DNA from: Helochares maculicollis | Taxonomy: Eukaryota; Arthropoda; Insecta; Coleoptera; Hydrophilidae | Assembly (NCBI GenBank): GCA_033557835.1 | Contig: JAWQRO010000280.1 | Coordinates: 1-44,742, forward strand | Length of the DNA: 44,742 nt | Direction: 5' to 3' | Program-made: the position numbers and the translations under genes | Notes under the pieces: generated by a model | The model's database searches: none | What the model was told of the DNA's origin: nothing | Seen by the model: only the letters and a program-made list of their open reading frames with translations | In this document: one piece after another, positions 1 to 12,200 of the stretch | Numbering within the stretch: the stretch's first letter is position 1 | Layout: each line of letters starts with the position of its first letter

Positions 1-240
1 AAGAGGCCCATGAAAGGACGACGCTACGCTAATATTGACGAGATAAAGATGGCATCGAAGGAGGAGCTGAACAAGATAAAGGAAAATGATTTTTTTAAGC
101 GCTTGGAAAATTGGAAAAAACGTTGGCACAAGTGTATAATATCTCATGGGGATTACTTTAAAGGGGACAAAATTCATGAATAAATAAATAATTTTTTAAA
201 AAGCACATAATTCGCGATACTTTTTGAACACACCTCGTAT
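1..240 (+). mobile_element. mariner transposase C-terminus with terminal inverted repeat
   Basis: Frame 1 is open to a TAA at 181-183. It reads RPMKGRRYANIDEIK, then ENWKKRWHKCI and HGDYFKGD, the standard mariner C-terminal motifs. About 30 bases later the sequence ends in a TIR-like block (AGTATCGCG... TACGAGGTGTGTTC when read inward, near 205-240). Only the 3' end is in the window. The intact reading of these 60 codons suggests a fairly young insertion. Confidence 0.85.
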
Positions 241-269
241 AGTAGCTCTACAGACCATGTAGGCTTAAG

Positions 270-720
270 GCTTGATGGGCTATTTCAGTCATTCTTTCTT
301 GTACAAGGCTTTTCTCTTTCTGTCTCTTATATCAAGTTGTTACAAATCTTCTCTCACTGCGTCTATCCATTTTCTTCTAGAGTGTCCTCTTCTTTGCTTG
401 CCAACTACCTCCACACTTAGCAATTGCTTGGCAGCCCTCCCTTTTGGGAACCTTTCCACGTGTCCAAACCACGTAACTCTCAGCGATCTAATTTGTGCAG
501 TTATTAGTAGATTTTTATACAGTTCATATAGTTCTATATTTCTTCTTCTCGTCCAGGTATTGTTTACCTTTTTGTCCCAAAATATACTTCTTTAGATCTT
601 TGTTTCCCAGAGTTCTAATTTTCACTCATCGACCTTATTTATCGTCCAGAGTTCACATCCATACATCGTTCTTCAGATCTTGACAGTTTTACGAACGACT
701 CTGCACTTGCATTATTATTC
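270..720 (-). mobile_element. LINE (non-LTR retrotransposon) 3' end, reverse-transcriptase C-terminal part
   Basis: Minus-strand reading gives MYGCELW near 650, then ITAQIRSLRVTWFGHVERF, RRGHSRRKWIDAVREDL and DRERKALY. This is the familiar C-terminal text of arthropod EN-RT elements (W-GHV-R, GR-RKRWID). Several stops and frame shifts make it a pseudogene. The element probably ends near 270, next to the mariner TIR. Confidence 0.8.
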
Positions 721-740
721 TTATGGTATAAAAAGTAGTT

Positions 741-2280
741 TAATCAAACTAAAATCTGTTTTCAGTTTACACTAAGATATTAAAATTAAGTGAAGCTAAA
801 ATTCTCCACTGGACTCTTCAGTGGTTGGGATGGTTAATTAATTCAAAGGCTTTAATCTTCTTAAGTGGTTCAAGATGCATTGATTATATAACAGTTTATT
901 ATTTTTAACCCCTTGGATAACATATATTTGTGGCACATAACTTTGTATGATGCTCTTTTCGATAATAGAAGTTTATTTTTGTCAACTATATTCTAGAAGT
1001 TCTCATTTGATGTATTGGATTATAGGATCGTTATAAAGATCCGACATTTCTAACTCCAGTTCTTCTGCCTTTACTTGAACAAGCTTTGCAATGTGTGCAA
1101 CCATTATAATTACATTTACTTGGTTAGTAAAAGAATTGACAAAAAAGATGACCATTGGCTCGATGGTGGTAAACTATTTTTGATGTGACTGAAGGTTGGC
1201 AAAAATGATGAGAAGTCAATTCTAACGTCGCCACTTTTTTTTCATATTTGGGAAATATCCAAGCGCCTTCATGTGCTCTTATGACAGCGGGCACATCTAA
1301 AATGGTTTGCGGGCGCAATGGTGCCCACGGGCATAGGGTTGGGGTCTAGACCAATGTAATGTAGGATAGAGAACATGATTGCGGTTTATTGTGTATTACT
1401 TATTTAAGTAATCCAGCAAGACAAGTGTGGTAGCATCACCATCAACTGCCCTCAATGCATAGTCAATAATATAAGCGCAAACTGACAGCCATATAGTGAT
1501 TAAAACAACAATTGCTGCACAAACTTGTCTTAAGTGAGTAAGTACATATATTAAATAATAATAATAATAAATACATTTTAGGTTAAGTTTAGGTACTGTT
1601 TAATTTTCTATTTCTATTTTCATTAATAGTTAAAGAAATATACATAAACCGCCTGAAAATTGCCCCAAAGACGCTTTTTTATTCACTTTATGTTTTACTA
1701 TGATACTGCCGCGGCTCATCTCACTTTCTTACGAGGTCGTTGAGCTGTCGTGATGCCAGCGATTATACAATTTTGACGGGTTGGAGTAGCACGTGAACGA
1801 GCCACTCAGTCCCCAGCGGCCAATCAGCTGGGATCTTTCTTTTTAATATGCGTTTTTTAAAATCCCGGATAAACGTTTCGTCTACGTCTAAATGTAATAA
1901 GTACTTTATTAATTACACCATTTATGTTTACCTCATGCGCGTTCCAAATGCATATTAATCGCCCTATAGCTAAATTACGTCAATAAATCGACAACACGCA
2001 CTTATTTTTGACGCCTATTTTTGTTGTCTAATGAACGCTCTTAACTAAGCTTAACTGGTTTGACCTTTTTTAAATAATTTTATTTAATATCGGTCTATTT
2101 TTACGTCGAGGTCGTTCACTGATTGCGGGGCAACTTTTAGGCGTTTTTCCCAAGAAGATACACTATGCGCGTGGGGCTACTTATGACCCGTGAGATCTTT
2201 TACTACCATTGTTCGTACAGGTAAAGTCCTACTTGTGAATTCTTTTTTTATCTCATATGAAACTTTAGTAGTTATATTCG
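741..2280. other. Intergenic AT-rich DNA
   Basis: No gene recognised. It contains a short AAT-type microsatellite at about 1553-1572. It also contains a minus-strand open stretch (1124-1318) with no family resemblance, and a less AT-rich block at about 1700-1850. The rest is plain AT-rich sequence. Confidence 0.5.
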
Positions 2281-2284
2281 TTAT

Positions 2285-2660
2285 GTGTAAACTTCTGGGG
2301 TGGAGAAGTCTTCTTGGTCTTCAGCCCTTTTTACCATGACACCCTATACCTAGTTTACCTGTAGTGGACCGGTTCTCTCTAAAAATGATACTACGTCCTT
2401 GATGGAGAGCTCTTTCACATTATTTTGCGTCAACCCAGGTTTTTCCTGGATGCGTTGTTTTGCTGCCCCCTAGGCAGGGACGATACGCAGGTTATGCTCC
2501 AGGAATTCTTCCTCTTCCTCTTCCTGCACAGTGGACTTGTCGTGAATCCCATTGTGCGTAAATGTTTCCTCAAGTTAATGTGTCCTGTAAGGATTCCCAT
2601 TGCGATTTTGAGCCTCCTTCTCTTCATTGTAGCAAGTGCTTACGTGTATCTTTAGATTGT
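2285..2660 (-). mobile_element. LINE 3' end, second copy (zinc-finger-like C-terminus)
   Basis: Minus strand reads ILTGHINLRKHLRTMGF, then SPLCRK, a C-terminal motif of R1/LOA/Jockey-type RNase H-bearing LINEs. The DNA matches 3565-3925 closely in the same orientation, so this is a separate truncated copy of the element at 3560-5590. Confidence 0.75.
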
Positions 2661-3559
2661 TCAATCGTTTGCCTCATTAATTCTAAGCTTGCTGGCATTC
2701 TAATTTAATGGAATAATCTTATATACAACATGAATTTCCTTTCGTCATGACATTACGCGTAAACGGCTGAACTAATTTCACAAATTATTTTGTTGTTCTA
2801 TGTGTAATTGTCAGGAAAAGGTTCTTATTAAAGAGAACTTTAAGAAAGCTGTTTGGTTAGCTAGAACATTTAAGAAAACTTAGCGACCATTTTAACTTTT
2901 CTAATGTAACCATAGCAATATAGCTTTATTTTATATATCTCAATTGTTTGACAGTTGACCCGGTTAATAGATTATACCCTGCAAATATTATTTAAAACAG
3001 ATGAATTATTTATTTATCGTTTCTTAGTGCACATTTGCCAGTCGAATTAGCAGAAAAAATTATGAAAATTTGTACAGTGAGTTTTTGAGAAGTGTTTGTA
3101 CATCACGGTTAGTTCAGAGCATTCACGACCAATTTTAAAAGCTCAATTTAATATTTAGTTTTGGTAAATTTGGATAGACTAACAGGTTGTATATATAGTT
3201 ATAAAGAAGAATGCAATAGTATTTTTTATTTTCAGTTGAATTTTTTACATTGCTAGTTGTATGGCTCCTGTTCCCGTGTCGGAATACCAAAAAAACTATT
3301 TATTTACGTCCCAGAAAAGAAAACTAAAAATGCTATGCATCATGAAGCATTAGAATAATAAATACTGTTTTTGGAATAATTTGTTTTATTAATTATACCA
3401 ATTCGAATTCAATATTCATACTATGTCTCTCGGGTCAGCTAGTTACTAATAAGTTAGATGATTCTCTCACAATTGCTGATTTTACCCGTGAAATTATTTT
3501 TTAGAATTAACGTTGTTCCCTCGAAATTGCAACATTCATTCTCTAAAACCGATTTTTTA
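2661..3559. other. AT-rich spacer between two LINE copies
   Basis: No open frame, repeat or RNA gene recognised. It separates the two copies of the same LINE 3' end. Confidence 0.5.
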
Positions 3560-5590
3560 TCTCTTTTGTTATGTTATGTGTAAGATTCTGGGATGGAGCA
3601 ACTTCCTTGGCAATTAGATCGTCGGCTATTTTTAAACTGATCCCCTGTACCAAAGATACCTATGATAGACCTGATTCCTCCAAAAATGATATTAGGTCCT
3701 TGATCGGGAACTCTTTCACTTCATCCTGAGTCAACTAAGCTTCGCCCTGGATGAGTTGTCTTACTGCCCCCAGGGTAGCGACGATACGCAGTATATGCGC
3801 TAGGGTTTCTTCCTCTTCAGGGCATTTCCGTGATAGTGGACTTAGTGTAGATGTTGCCTAAAGTTAATGTGTCCTGTAAGGATTCTTATTGTGATTTTGA
3901 GCCTCCTTCTCATCATTGTAAGCAATTGCTTACTTATATTCTGGGAGAATTCACTTATGGATTCCTTCGTTTGCCTCATTCGTTCCGTTCATTTCCTTTT
4001 AATTATGTTCCTCTACGATATTTCTCCCACCGATTTTTAAAACTCTTAAGACTGGTTCCGAGCGGATATATTATTGAGCTGGGCTTTTGTTGGCTAGTTT
4101 ATCCTGTTACCCCTTGCCTCTGTTTGAGCATCTTTACATTCTTGTGTCAATCTTGAAATTACCTTCTGCTTCCCAGTGCGTTAAGGGCTGCCTAACTGTC
4201 CACAAGGAAATAGATCGCCTTGTTCACAAAACAGGTTTCTTGTTTTCACGGGCACCGGCAAAAATACCCGTAATTTCATCCTGCATGACCATGAAATTTC
4301 TTCCCATTGAGTAATGTTTTCTTACTCTTGGAAGTTCAGAATAAATTCGCGCGCCAGAGCTGTTTCCTGATTTGGAGCCGTCTGTATCCCAGCACATACC
4401 TCCATTGGTGACTATCAGTCTACATTGTAGATACTTCCTTAGCAAACGGTAATATCTCAAAGGTGTCATTGAAGTAGTACTTGGGCTCTGTTTTATCACA
4501 TCTTTCCAAGATCATATTATTTTTGTTATTATTGTTCCTCAGGATTCTTGCGTGACTCACTTCCTAGGATTGCCTTCCTTTAATTAGTCGTACAGCTCCT
4601 CTCATTTCTTCCTCCTCCACAACCACACACAGCAACAGAAAACCCTAAAAAGCCTCCATTGCTACCGTAAGTGTGATCCTGAGAGTGCATATGATGGATC
4701 ATTCCTCCACCGTTCTCCTACATGCCCAAAGAAAAATGTCGGATTTCCTTACTACATTCTCTATATGTGTGTTACATTGTAGTGACGCCCAAATACTTAA
4801 CTTTATCTGTATGGTTCAGATTTATGCCTTTTAAGTAAACGTCGTGTTCGTCTCCTTGTGAAAATTACATTTCCGGCTTTGTCGGATTCACTAATAGCCC
4901 CCTGTTCCCTATATCATCCCTCTGCAATGTTCATTACTGATTTCATCACCTCATCAACCGTCGTGGAATGTCCGCTTACAAACATTATTGCTATTTGATC
5001 AGTATAGCCCTGAATTTAGTAGAGCTCTCCATTGAGAGTTTTTAGAAGACCATGGACCACCAGGCTCCACAGAAGTGGTGACAAAACTCCGCCCTACGGG
5101 CAGCTCCGGCTCACTAAGGCTTTAAATTCTTGACCTTCCAGTAATGTTGAAACTCTTCCGGGTGAAAGCATTCCTTTGATCCATCAAATAATCCCCTCTA
5201 TGCCTCTTTTCCTATATACATCCAATATTGACCTCACCGAAATGTTGTCGAATGCACTTTGCAATGCCAAGAATGCTTCCAACGTCGTTGAGCCGGTGTT
5301 CGTTTCTGTATCCACCCGTGTCACTATTTGATGTAGCGCTGTTTCTGTACACCTCCCTGCCTGATAAGCATGTTGTCTCCGATGGAATGGGTTCCATTTA
5401 AGCACCTCGTCCTTTATATACCTATCGATTAATTTCTCCAGGGTTTTCAGCAAAAGATTAGCTTGATCGGCCTATACAGCTTCCCCTCCCTATTTATTTG
5501 TTTTCCCACCTTCGGTAAGAATACCACCCATATTTTTTACCGTGCCTCCGGTACATAACCCCACGCCACACAGTTCTTGTACAAACTGCT
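3560..5590 (-). mobile_element. LOA/R1-type LINE fragment: reverse transcriptase, RNase H, C-terminal motif
   Basis: Minus strand 5453-5184 reads LKTLEKLIDRYI, HAYQAGRCTETALHQ and AFDNISVRSILD, the RT fingers and palm of a LOA/R1-like element. Next come GGVLSPLLWSLVV (near 5080) and a degraded YADD region. RNase H (4499-4224) begins CWDTDGSKSG and carries VMQDEITGI, followed by a VDSQAAL-like strand near 4200. The C-terminal LTGHINFR block lies near 3870. Multiple stops mark it as dead. The subfamily is inferred from motif style. Confidence 0.8.
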
Positions 5591-5639
5591 CAGAGGACTC
5601 TGAAATCTAATACACCTTTGAATGTATGTTATTTGCAGG

Positions 5640-7930
5640 TCTAAGTTGTAGTTGAAATTATAAACAGAATACTTGAAAATCGTAGTCAAAACGTACAATG
5701 ATCGTCAAAATGATAAATAATGAAAGAGAAACCGTAAATATTACCGCATTTTATAGACCAAACGAAGATGAAAAAGCAGCCACTATATCCTGAGAAGAGC
5801 AGAACAATGTCGCAGAAGATTGCAAATTCTACTAGTAGCAGGTGAATGCAAGAGTGGCGAATACGGTAGCAACGCTGGGAACGTGATTCGAAAAGAAGGA
5901 GAAAATAAAACAAGTGACAATGTAAAAATTTAGAAAACTACATCATTAACAATCTGATTGGAACACTTTTTATAATACAATAAATACCTCAGAGATGATG
6001 TTATTACTAAAAACGAATCAATAATAGATTACATCCTGATTAATAGAGCAAGGATTAGGCTAGTGAAAGAGGTAAAAATGAATAGAACAGCAGAAATCTA
6101 CAGCGATCAGTACCTGCTAATAGCAAAGCGAAGATTAACATCAATATTGCAAGAAATAACAAATGACAATCTAAAAAATACAAACTGCAGAAGCTGTCAG
6201 AGTATATAAATTGAAAGAGGCGAAAGTGAGAATAAGGTATATACAAAATATGAAAGAATAGATAAGATAGAGAAAGAAGGGCTAAACAGAACAAATATAG
6301 AAAAAGAGCAAATGGCTGGAATATCTGAAAGCAATAGATGCTAGGAACTATTAACAGCACAAAATGAAAACAAGGAAGCCTGGGGACATAGGGTATGCAG
6401 CAAATAGAAAAGCCCAGACAGAACTGGAAGAGAAATTGGAAGATAATAAACTAGGAAACCAAAAACTATTCTATATGAGTAAAAAGAGAAATACGCATAT
6501 AAAGATAATTAAAAATAAGGAAGGTGAGAGATTAACTAAAGAAACAGAAATAATGGATAGATGGGGAGAACACTTCAGGAAGCCATCTAATGAAAACAGT
6601 ACAACAAAAAACCAAACAAGAGAAGTAAGATTTTTTAACAGAGAAAATAGAGGAAGAAAATGATGATGAAAATAGAGAAAAAGAAATGATGAAAGCGTTT
6701 GAACTGATGAAGAGCGGAAAAGCCCTGAGACATGACAGAGTAAAAACAGGAATATTAAAAACGATGGGCGAAGAAGGCTACATGCTATTCTGCAGAGTAC
6801 TCAATAAAGCATGGAAATGAAAAACAACACTTTAAGATTGGAAACGGGAATTATAATATTGATAGTTTAAAAAAGGAGACCCCATAGGAGTATAGAAATT
6901 ATGGGGGATAACACTGATAAGTAACGCAATAAGCTTACTAACAAATATTGAAAAGGAGAAATCGAAAAATTACAGAAAAGAGAGAAGCCTGCAAGATTAT
7001 ACTCACATTGAAACAGCTAATACAAAAGACCGATGATAATAGAGGAGCAGCATGTATGATATTAACATCGACAAAGCTTGTGACGGAGTTAGAAGAGAAG
7101 CGGTATGGAAAAATTTGAAGAACACAGAAGGCAATCGTATAGCAAGAATAAAAAGCTTCTGTAAAGATTATATAAATTATGTGTTAACTAGAAAGCTACA
7201 ATCTGAAACATTTGAAAAAACTGAAGTCTTAAAACAAAGAGGAATAATGGGGTAAACAATGTTCCCAATTTTCATGTATCAAATAATACAAAAATGCAAA
7301 GATAAAGTAAAACCTTTACAGTTAGAACACATAAATATTACCAATAAAAATATCAGAATGTGCGTACCCAGATAATAATAATAGCGTAAAACGTTTATAG
7401 AGTTATATGAATATATGGAATGAAACACTAAAATAATATATGACAATCAATTTTGAGAAAATCAAAAATATGGGAAGAGGAGAGAGGACAGAGATGACAA
7501 TACAATTAGATAGAAAGAAATTGAAAAAGTAAAGTAGTTCCAGTATCTTGGACTAGAATTGAACAAAAGAGGCAGCTATAAGACGGGCATTACAGAACGA
7601 ATTAATAGCGCAAACTTATTAAGCTTAAAAGAATCAAATATGAACATCTTTTAAGCAATATACAGAGCAGTACTAACATATTGATGCAAGGCATGGAACA
7701 TAGAGCAGAAAATTAAAGCAGTATAAATAGCCAAGGGGAACAAAAGATATATAGAAGGGAAACAGCCATCATGATAAGAGCTCATGGTAAGAATTGCAAA
7801 ACAAAGACGAGTAAAAAAGAAAAGGAAAGCCGAGGAAAACCTGCAATCAAAACACCCCAAGCACAGAAGGCCCAAAATTAGTGAAAGACAAAATGAAATG
7901 GTCCGAATTCGTACACAAGCAGCTTCTTAA
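5640..7930 (+). mobile_element. EN-RT LINE relic (endonuclease and reverse transcriptase)
   Basis: Plus-strand pieces in order: an AFYRPNEDEKAAT-like endonuclease strand (about 5740), a VNARVANTVATLGT block (5840), IDYILINRARIRLVKEV with SDQYLL (6020-6110), the linker (6364-6660), KSGKALRHDRVKTEIL-like text (6710), DPIEYRNYGGITLI-like RT (6880), YDINIDKACDGVRREAVWKNL (7055-7120) and YLGLELNKRGSYKTGI (7545-7590). Stops and shifts throughout. The element resembles the craniofacial-development-protein-2-like EN plus RT family of arthropod LINEs. Confidence 0.75.
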
Positions 7931-8183
7931 GTAATGAGAAACAGAATAGTATTAGATCTACAACTATTGTGGAAAACAATAGTTAACACATTTTCAAAAT
8001 CGAATCACTTTTTAAAACACTTCCATTAGTACATTACATTAAGTTTTACTAAGTAAACGTTCACATTTCAATAATGCACATCTTATATGAAGATTCGTTA
8101 TTAATGAAGATATAATTGTAAGCATGAAATTAGATTAGGTATAGTGGTTAAAATGAAGAAAAAAACATGTTCAAATATATAAA

Positions 8184-8896
8184 TTTATTGACAGTCAAAA
8201 TATGCAAATAAATTATATAAAAAAACTACAGTTAAAAATCAAACTTACAATATAAAAAAAAACGTAGTCGTAAATGGCGAAAGGACGTTAAAAATAAGTA
8301 AGTCCCTTTAAGATATACATTCCACACATTTCGTTATGATTTTCCCTTAAAATAATACTAAAGTAGTATGATTCTACAAACAAAAAACGCTTTTTCGTCA
8401 GTACAAAAAATATCTGGTAGTAAGTACTTCATGTAACGATCACCTTTCAAGTTAAAACTGAATGGTTCCTTAAAAGTAAAAAATATTTCAAGTATAAAGT
8501 TGTACAAAAGTCGCCGTTTTGATACCGCTCCCTCTGCTACAAAAACAAAACAAAATCGTAATCACGCCCACCAAAAAATTCATCAATTGGCAGTGAACCC
8601 AGCAAGTTGGCTCTCTTTCACTTCACAGACTTTTAATAATAAATAAATGAAATGTAGATGGGATTTGATGAGATATAATGGCAACCTCCCACGTTAAACA
8701 TATTAAGAAGTGATCAATGAATTTTGCAAGATTATAAAAATTGTACACTGCTCTACGTCTGTGTATCAAAGAGCTCTGATTGTTTCAAATTTGTCTGTTG
8801 TGTGTCTGTGTGTTTCTGACAGAATTTTTGGCGGGTATCACCACGAAGAAACAAGGTCCGGTCCCAAAACAGTCTACAAGTATAATTGAAATTCAT
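8184..8896 (-). other. kon 3' untranslated region (probable)
   Basis: AT-rich DNA downstream of the kon stop, with no open frame. A minus-strand AATAAA (TTTATT at 8184-8189 on the plus strand) is the first clear polyadenylation signal and implies a 3'UTR of about 700 bases. The end position is inferred, not shown by transcript data. Confidence 0.45.
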
Positions 8897-9273
8897 TCAA
8901 ACCCAATACTGATTTCTACGTAGCATGATGTTATTGCGGCCCTGACAGGCCGGATCGGATGCTTCACAACTACTCCAATCGTCTGAATGTTCGTCTACAC
9001 CATACGGATAACGTGCGTGAGTGTCTATTTCCGTTCTACTTAATGGTGTAACTTTACAATGCGGAAGGGTTGCGGGTACAGTGGACGTGAAACCGTCCTG
9101 AGCATGTTTCAGCGGTGGCGATGAAGACATCATCAGTCTGTCGGGAGGACGTGGCAAAGGAATAGGTTGCAGGCACTGTTCTTCTTTGTTCAGTTCTTCC
9201 GGCTCGAGGGAACGACATTTTATTATTATTATCACAGCAACTCCCAGAATGATTACTCCTGCGACCATACTCA
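8897..9273 (-). CDS. kon: kon exon 6: transmembrane segment and PDZ-binding cytoplasmic tail
   Basis: The acceptor is CTTATAG at 9274-9280. The split G/TG codon gives valine, then SMVAGVIILGVAVIIIIKC, a strong membrane helix followed by a basic/cysteine stop-transfer residue. The tail is about 105 residues with a proline-rich stretch (PIPLPRPPDR) and acidic/serine stretches. It ends QYWV just before the TGA at 8897-8899. The same four C-terminal residues end vertebrate CSPG4, where they bind PDZ proteins such as GRIP1. This exon fixes the family assignment. Confidence 0.96.
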
Positions 9274-12200
9274 CTATAAGAGAAGATTGATTAAAAATCT
9301 AGGTGTCTCCGTTCAATACAATCTTTAGATAGATTGACTATTATAAATAGATAAACATAATTTGTTTGATTTTGCAAAAAATTAATTATGCACTATAAGA
9401 GTTACTCATTTTTTGCATAGTCTACTGGTTTAAAAAGACCAATTTTGCACACAACGAGAAAAGTGGTAAAACTTGGCTCAATCAAAAGTTCAAATTGATC
9501 AGAACTTTAGGAGTTCATATGAAATATCCTTTAGAAGTGTTACGGTGGTTGTAAATCAACCTAGGTTTAGGTTGATTGGAAATGACAAGCTTGGCCCCTT
9601 AAATTTGTGATTAATTAATCTTAATTGTACAGATTTTAATTTAAATTTTTTGTAAAACATATTCTCTCCAACTGACTTCTGGCGATGCGCATACAGAATT
9701 GTTACATTTAAAAATGTAAATTTCTATGCTTTTCTGGAAATTCCGTAGCTATTAGTCATTCTCTCAGACTTATCAACAAACCCCATATTAGTGTTGTAAC
9801 TTCAATTACTTGCGGTTTTATGACATCGTAGACTTCATCCACAAAATTACGATTTAGTAAAGGCGAGTGCATATTAGTTAGCAAATAAACATCGCATTTA
9901 TCTTTCCAACAGATAAAACTTAAATTCCTCCTCCCCTGCATAATAATATATTCTCTTTTTAATTTCATACTTTTTGGTCCAATATTATGAGTGATTCTAC
10001 ATTTAGTATATTTAACAGTACCGCATGAATTTATTTTTCGTTCTAGTAAATCATCAAATAATTCCGGCGAGGTAAAATAATTGCCCATAAATAACTTATG
10101 ACACACACCTTCCACTCTTCGAAATTGCAGAACTGTACCACGTAATGCTGTGATTAATTCATTTGCTAAATGTTTTTTTATGAAATACCAATTTTCCTTT
10201 GAACAGTACTATTACTTAATCAACAGTAATATTGTCAGTTGAATAGTATACTTCGCAAACTTTATTGTTTAACGAATCAAAAATTGTTCAAATTTCCCAC
10301 AACCGGATTTAATTTGGATCTTCTTTTACCTACTTTTTGTTTCACAGTTCTAGTGTAAATAGGAAAAGCGCTATATTTTAAGTAAAAGTTTGTACTTCTG
10401 CCCAGCAAGGGATACATTTCAAATTAAATTCCATACAGTAAAATTTAGTCCAAATTAGCCCCACTTGCTACAGATCTATAATTTTATTATAGCAGACATA
10501 TTCTAAATATCAGCAGCTTTCACAAATTTATAAATTTGTTTCCACAGGGGATATGCAAGCCCTGTCCAGATCTGGGAATCGGCACGATAAACTTTAGGGA
10601 CATTTAAAGCAACTCACCTATAAGAAAATAGTCTCTCGTCATATTCGGGCTTGCAAAGTGCATTCCTCCCTCATGGCCTGCGGGGTCATTTGGTCCAGCC
10701 AGGGTAGAATCGATGTCGTTGTGTAGAGCCGATCTGACGATGATGTTGAGTTCGCTAATGGCCGGCTGGAAGATGCTTGCGGCCAACACGAAACCTAACC
10801 TATCCTGGAGTCCACCCCACCCAACTTCTATGTCACTAACAACTATGTAAATGAGTCCGCTTTGCACCTCTTCATGGGTGAAGCTGTTAACGGGAGTATC
10901 GAGAACGTTCCGACGTTCACCCGAGCTCCTAATTATTTTCCTTACTTGTCCATAGAGCGGTGGTTGGATTACAGTAAAACGAGGATTGCTATTAGTCAAT
11001 TTAGCTAAAGGGGCAGCATCTAGCACTTGGGAGTTAATTTTATTCGTCTCGCCTGCTATAACAGTCAAATTTCCCAACTGCATCAAAGGTTGGACTTTGA
11101 CCACTACTTCTGCTTCAAATCCAATCGAAATGTTCCCGAAAATTATACCAGCAAAGACACGAAAACTATCATTGGCAGTTGTCATATCTGTTTGCATATA
11201 CATGACATTTTGGTTTTCCAGCTCCAATTGTGTAAATTCGCCCGATTGGTTGTCATTGACATAGACAACGCCGTGCTTAGGTCCCTCTTTTACTAAATAC
11301 CGAATTTTTTGCCGATCTGCATTAGTTTCTACTATAAATTGTTTCGTGGTTAAGAGGGCGACGTTGGAGCCTTGTTGTAAATAAACTGGGAAGCCGTTTT
11401 GACCCTTAACACTTATTGGTAGCACTCGAATGTTGAACACTGTGTATTCAGGGCGGGAGAATTTTCCAGTATCCCAAACTCTAAAATTGAATATGTCAGT
11501 CAGTTTTGAACCGTTGTGAATATATATGAGCTTTCCATCGTCAATGTCGCCTTGAGTAAAGCGAGATATGGGCTCTTCGTTTGGAAGCAGCACTAAACGT
11601 CCTTCTGAGGGTCCTGATATGATATCGTAGATCAGTTCAGAAGGAGGAGTATCAGCATCTTCTGTTGATAGCTCGCTTTTAGTTATGGTGTGATTTTCTC
11701 CTTGGACTACTACCAAATTGGGTGCAGGGGTTACCAGTTTGAATGGTTGATCGTTTATTGGGTTGATAGTAATGGGGACTGTCACATTGCATAACATTAT
11801 GTATCCAGGAATTAGGTACAGAGAGAACTGCAGATTGTCCCCTAAGGAGTCCGAATGGTCGTGTTGGTAATACACCTGACCAGTTTCCAATTGGTGTTGG
11901 GTAAAAGTTAAAATATTAGTTTGGTTCTGGTATAAGAAAATTTGTCCGTGTTGGGGTTTAGATGCCGAGGCATGTATAATAGGGGACCGCAGTCCAGCGT
12001 GGTTTTCCAGGAATGAAACCACCCCAGATAGATTCAGCGGGACATTAGTCAAACCTCCTTCGTCAAGTTTAATTTTTGGGATGTTTACGTAAGCGTCTAA
12101 GCCTCCTGATGATACAGATATATCAATCTTCATTTTTTTGTTCAAGAGAGGCTTGGTAAGATGGGCACGCACATTGAAAGTAAAAGAGTCATTAGCATAC

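Noticed and set aside
5686..6360. Hydrophobic minus-strand open frames suggesting membrane proteins
   Set aside because: They are the complement of A-rich LINE coding text on the plus strand, which explains the Phe/Leu/Ile/Ser bias.
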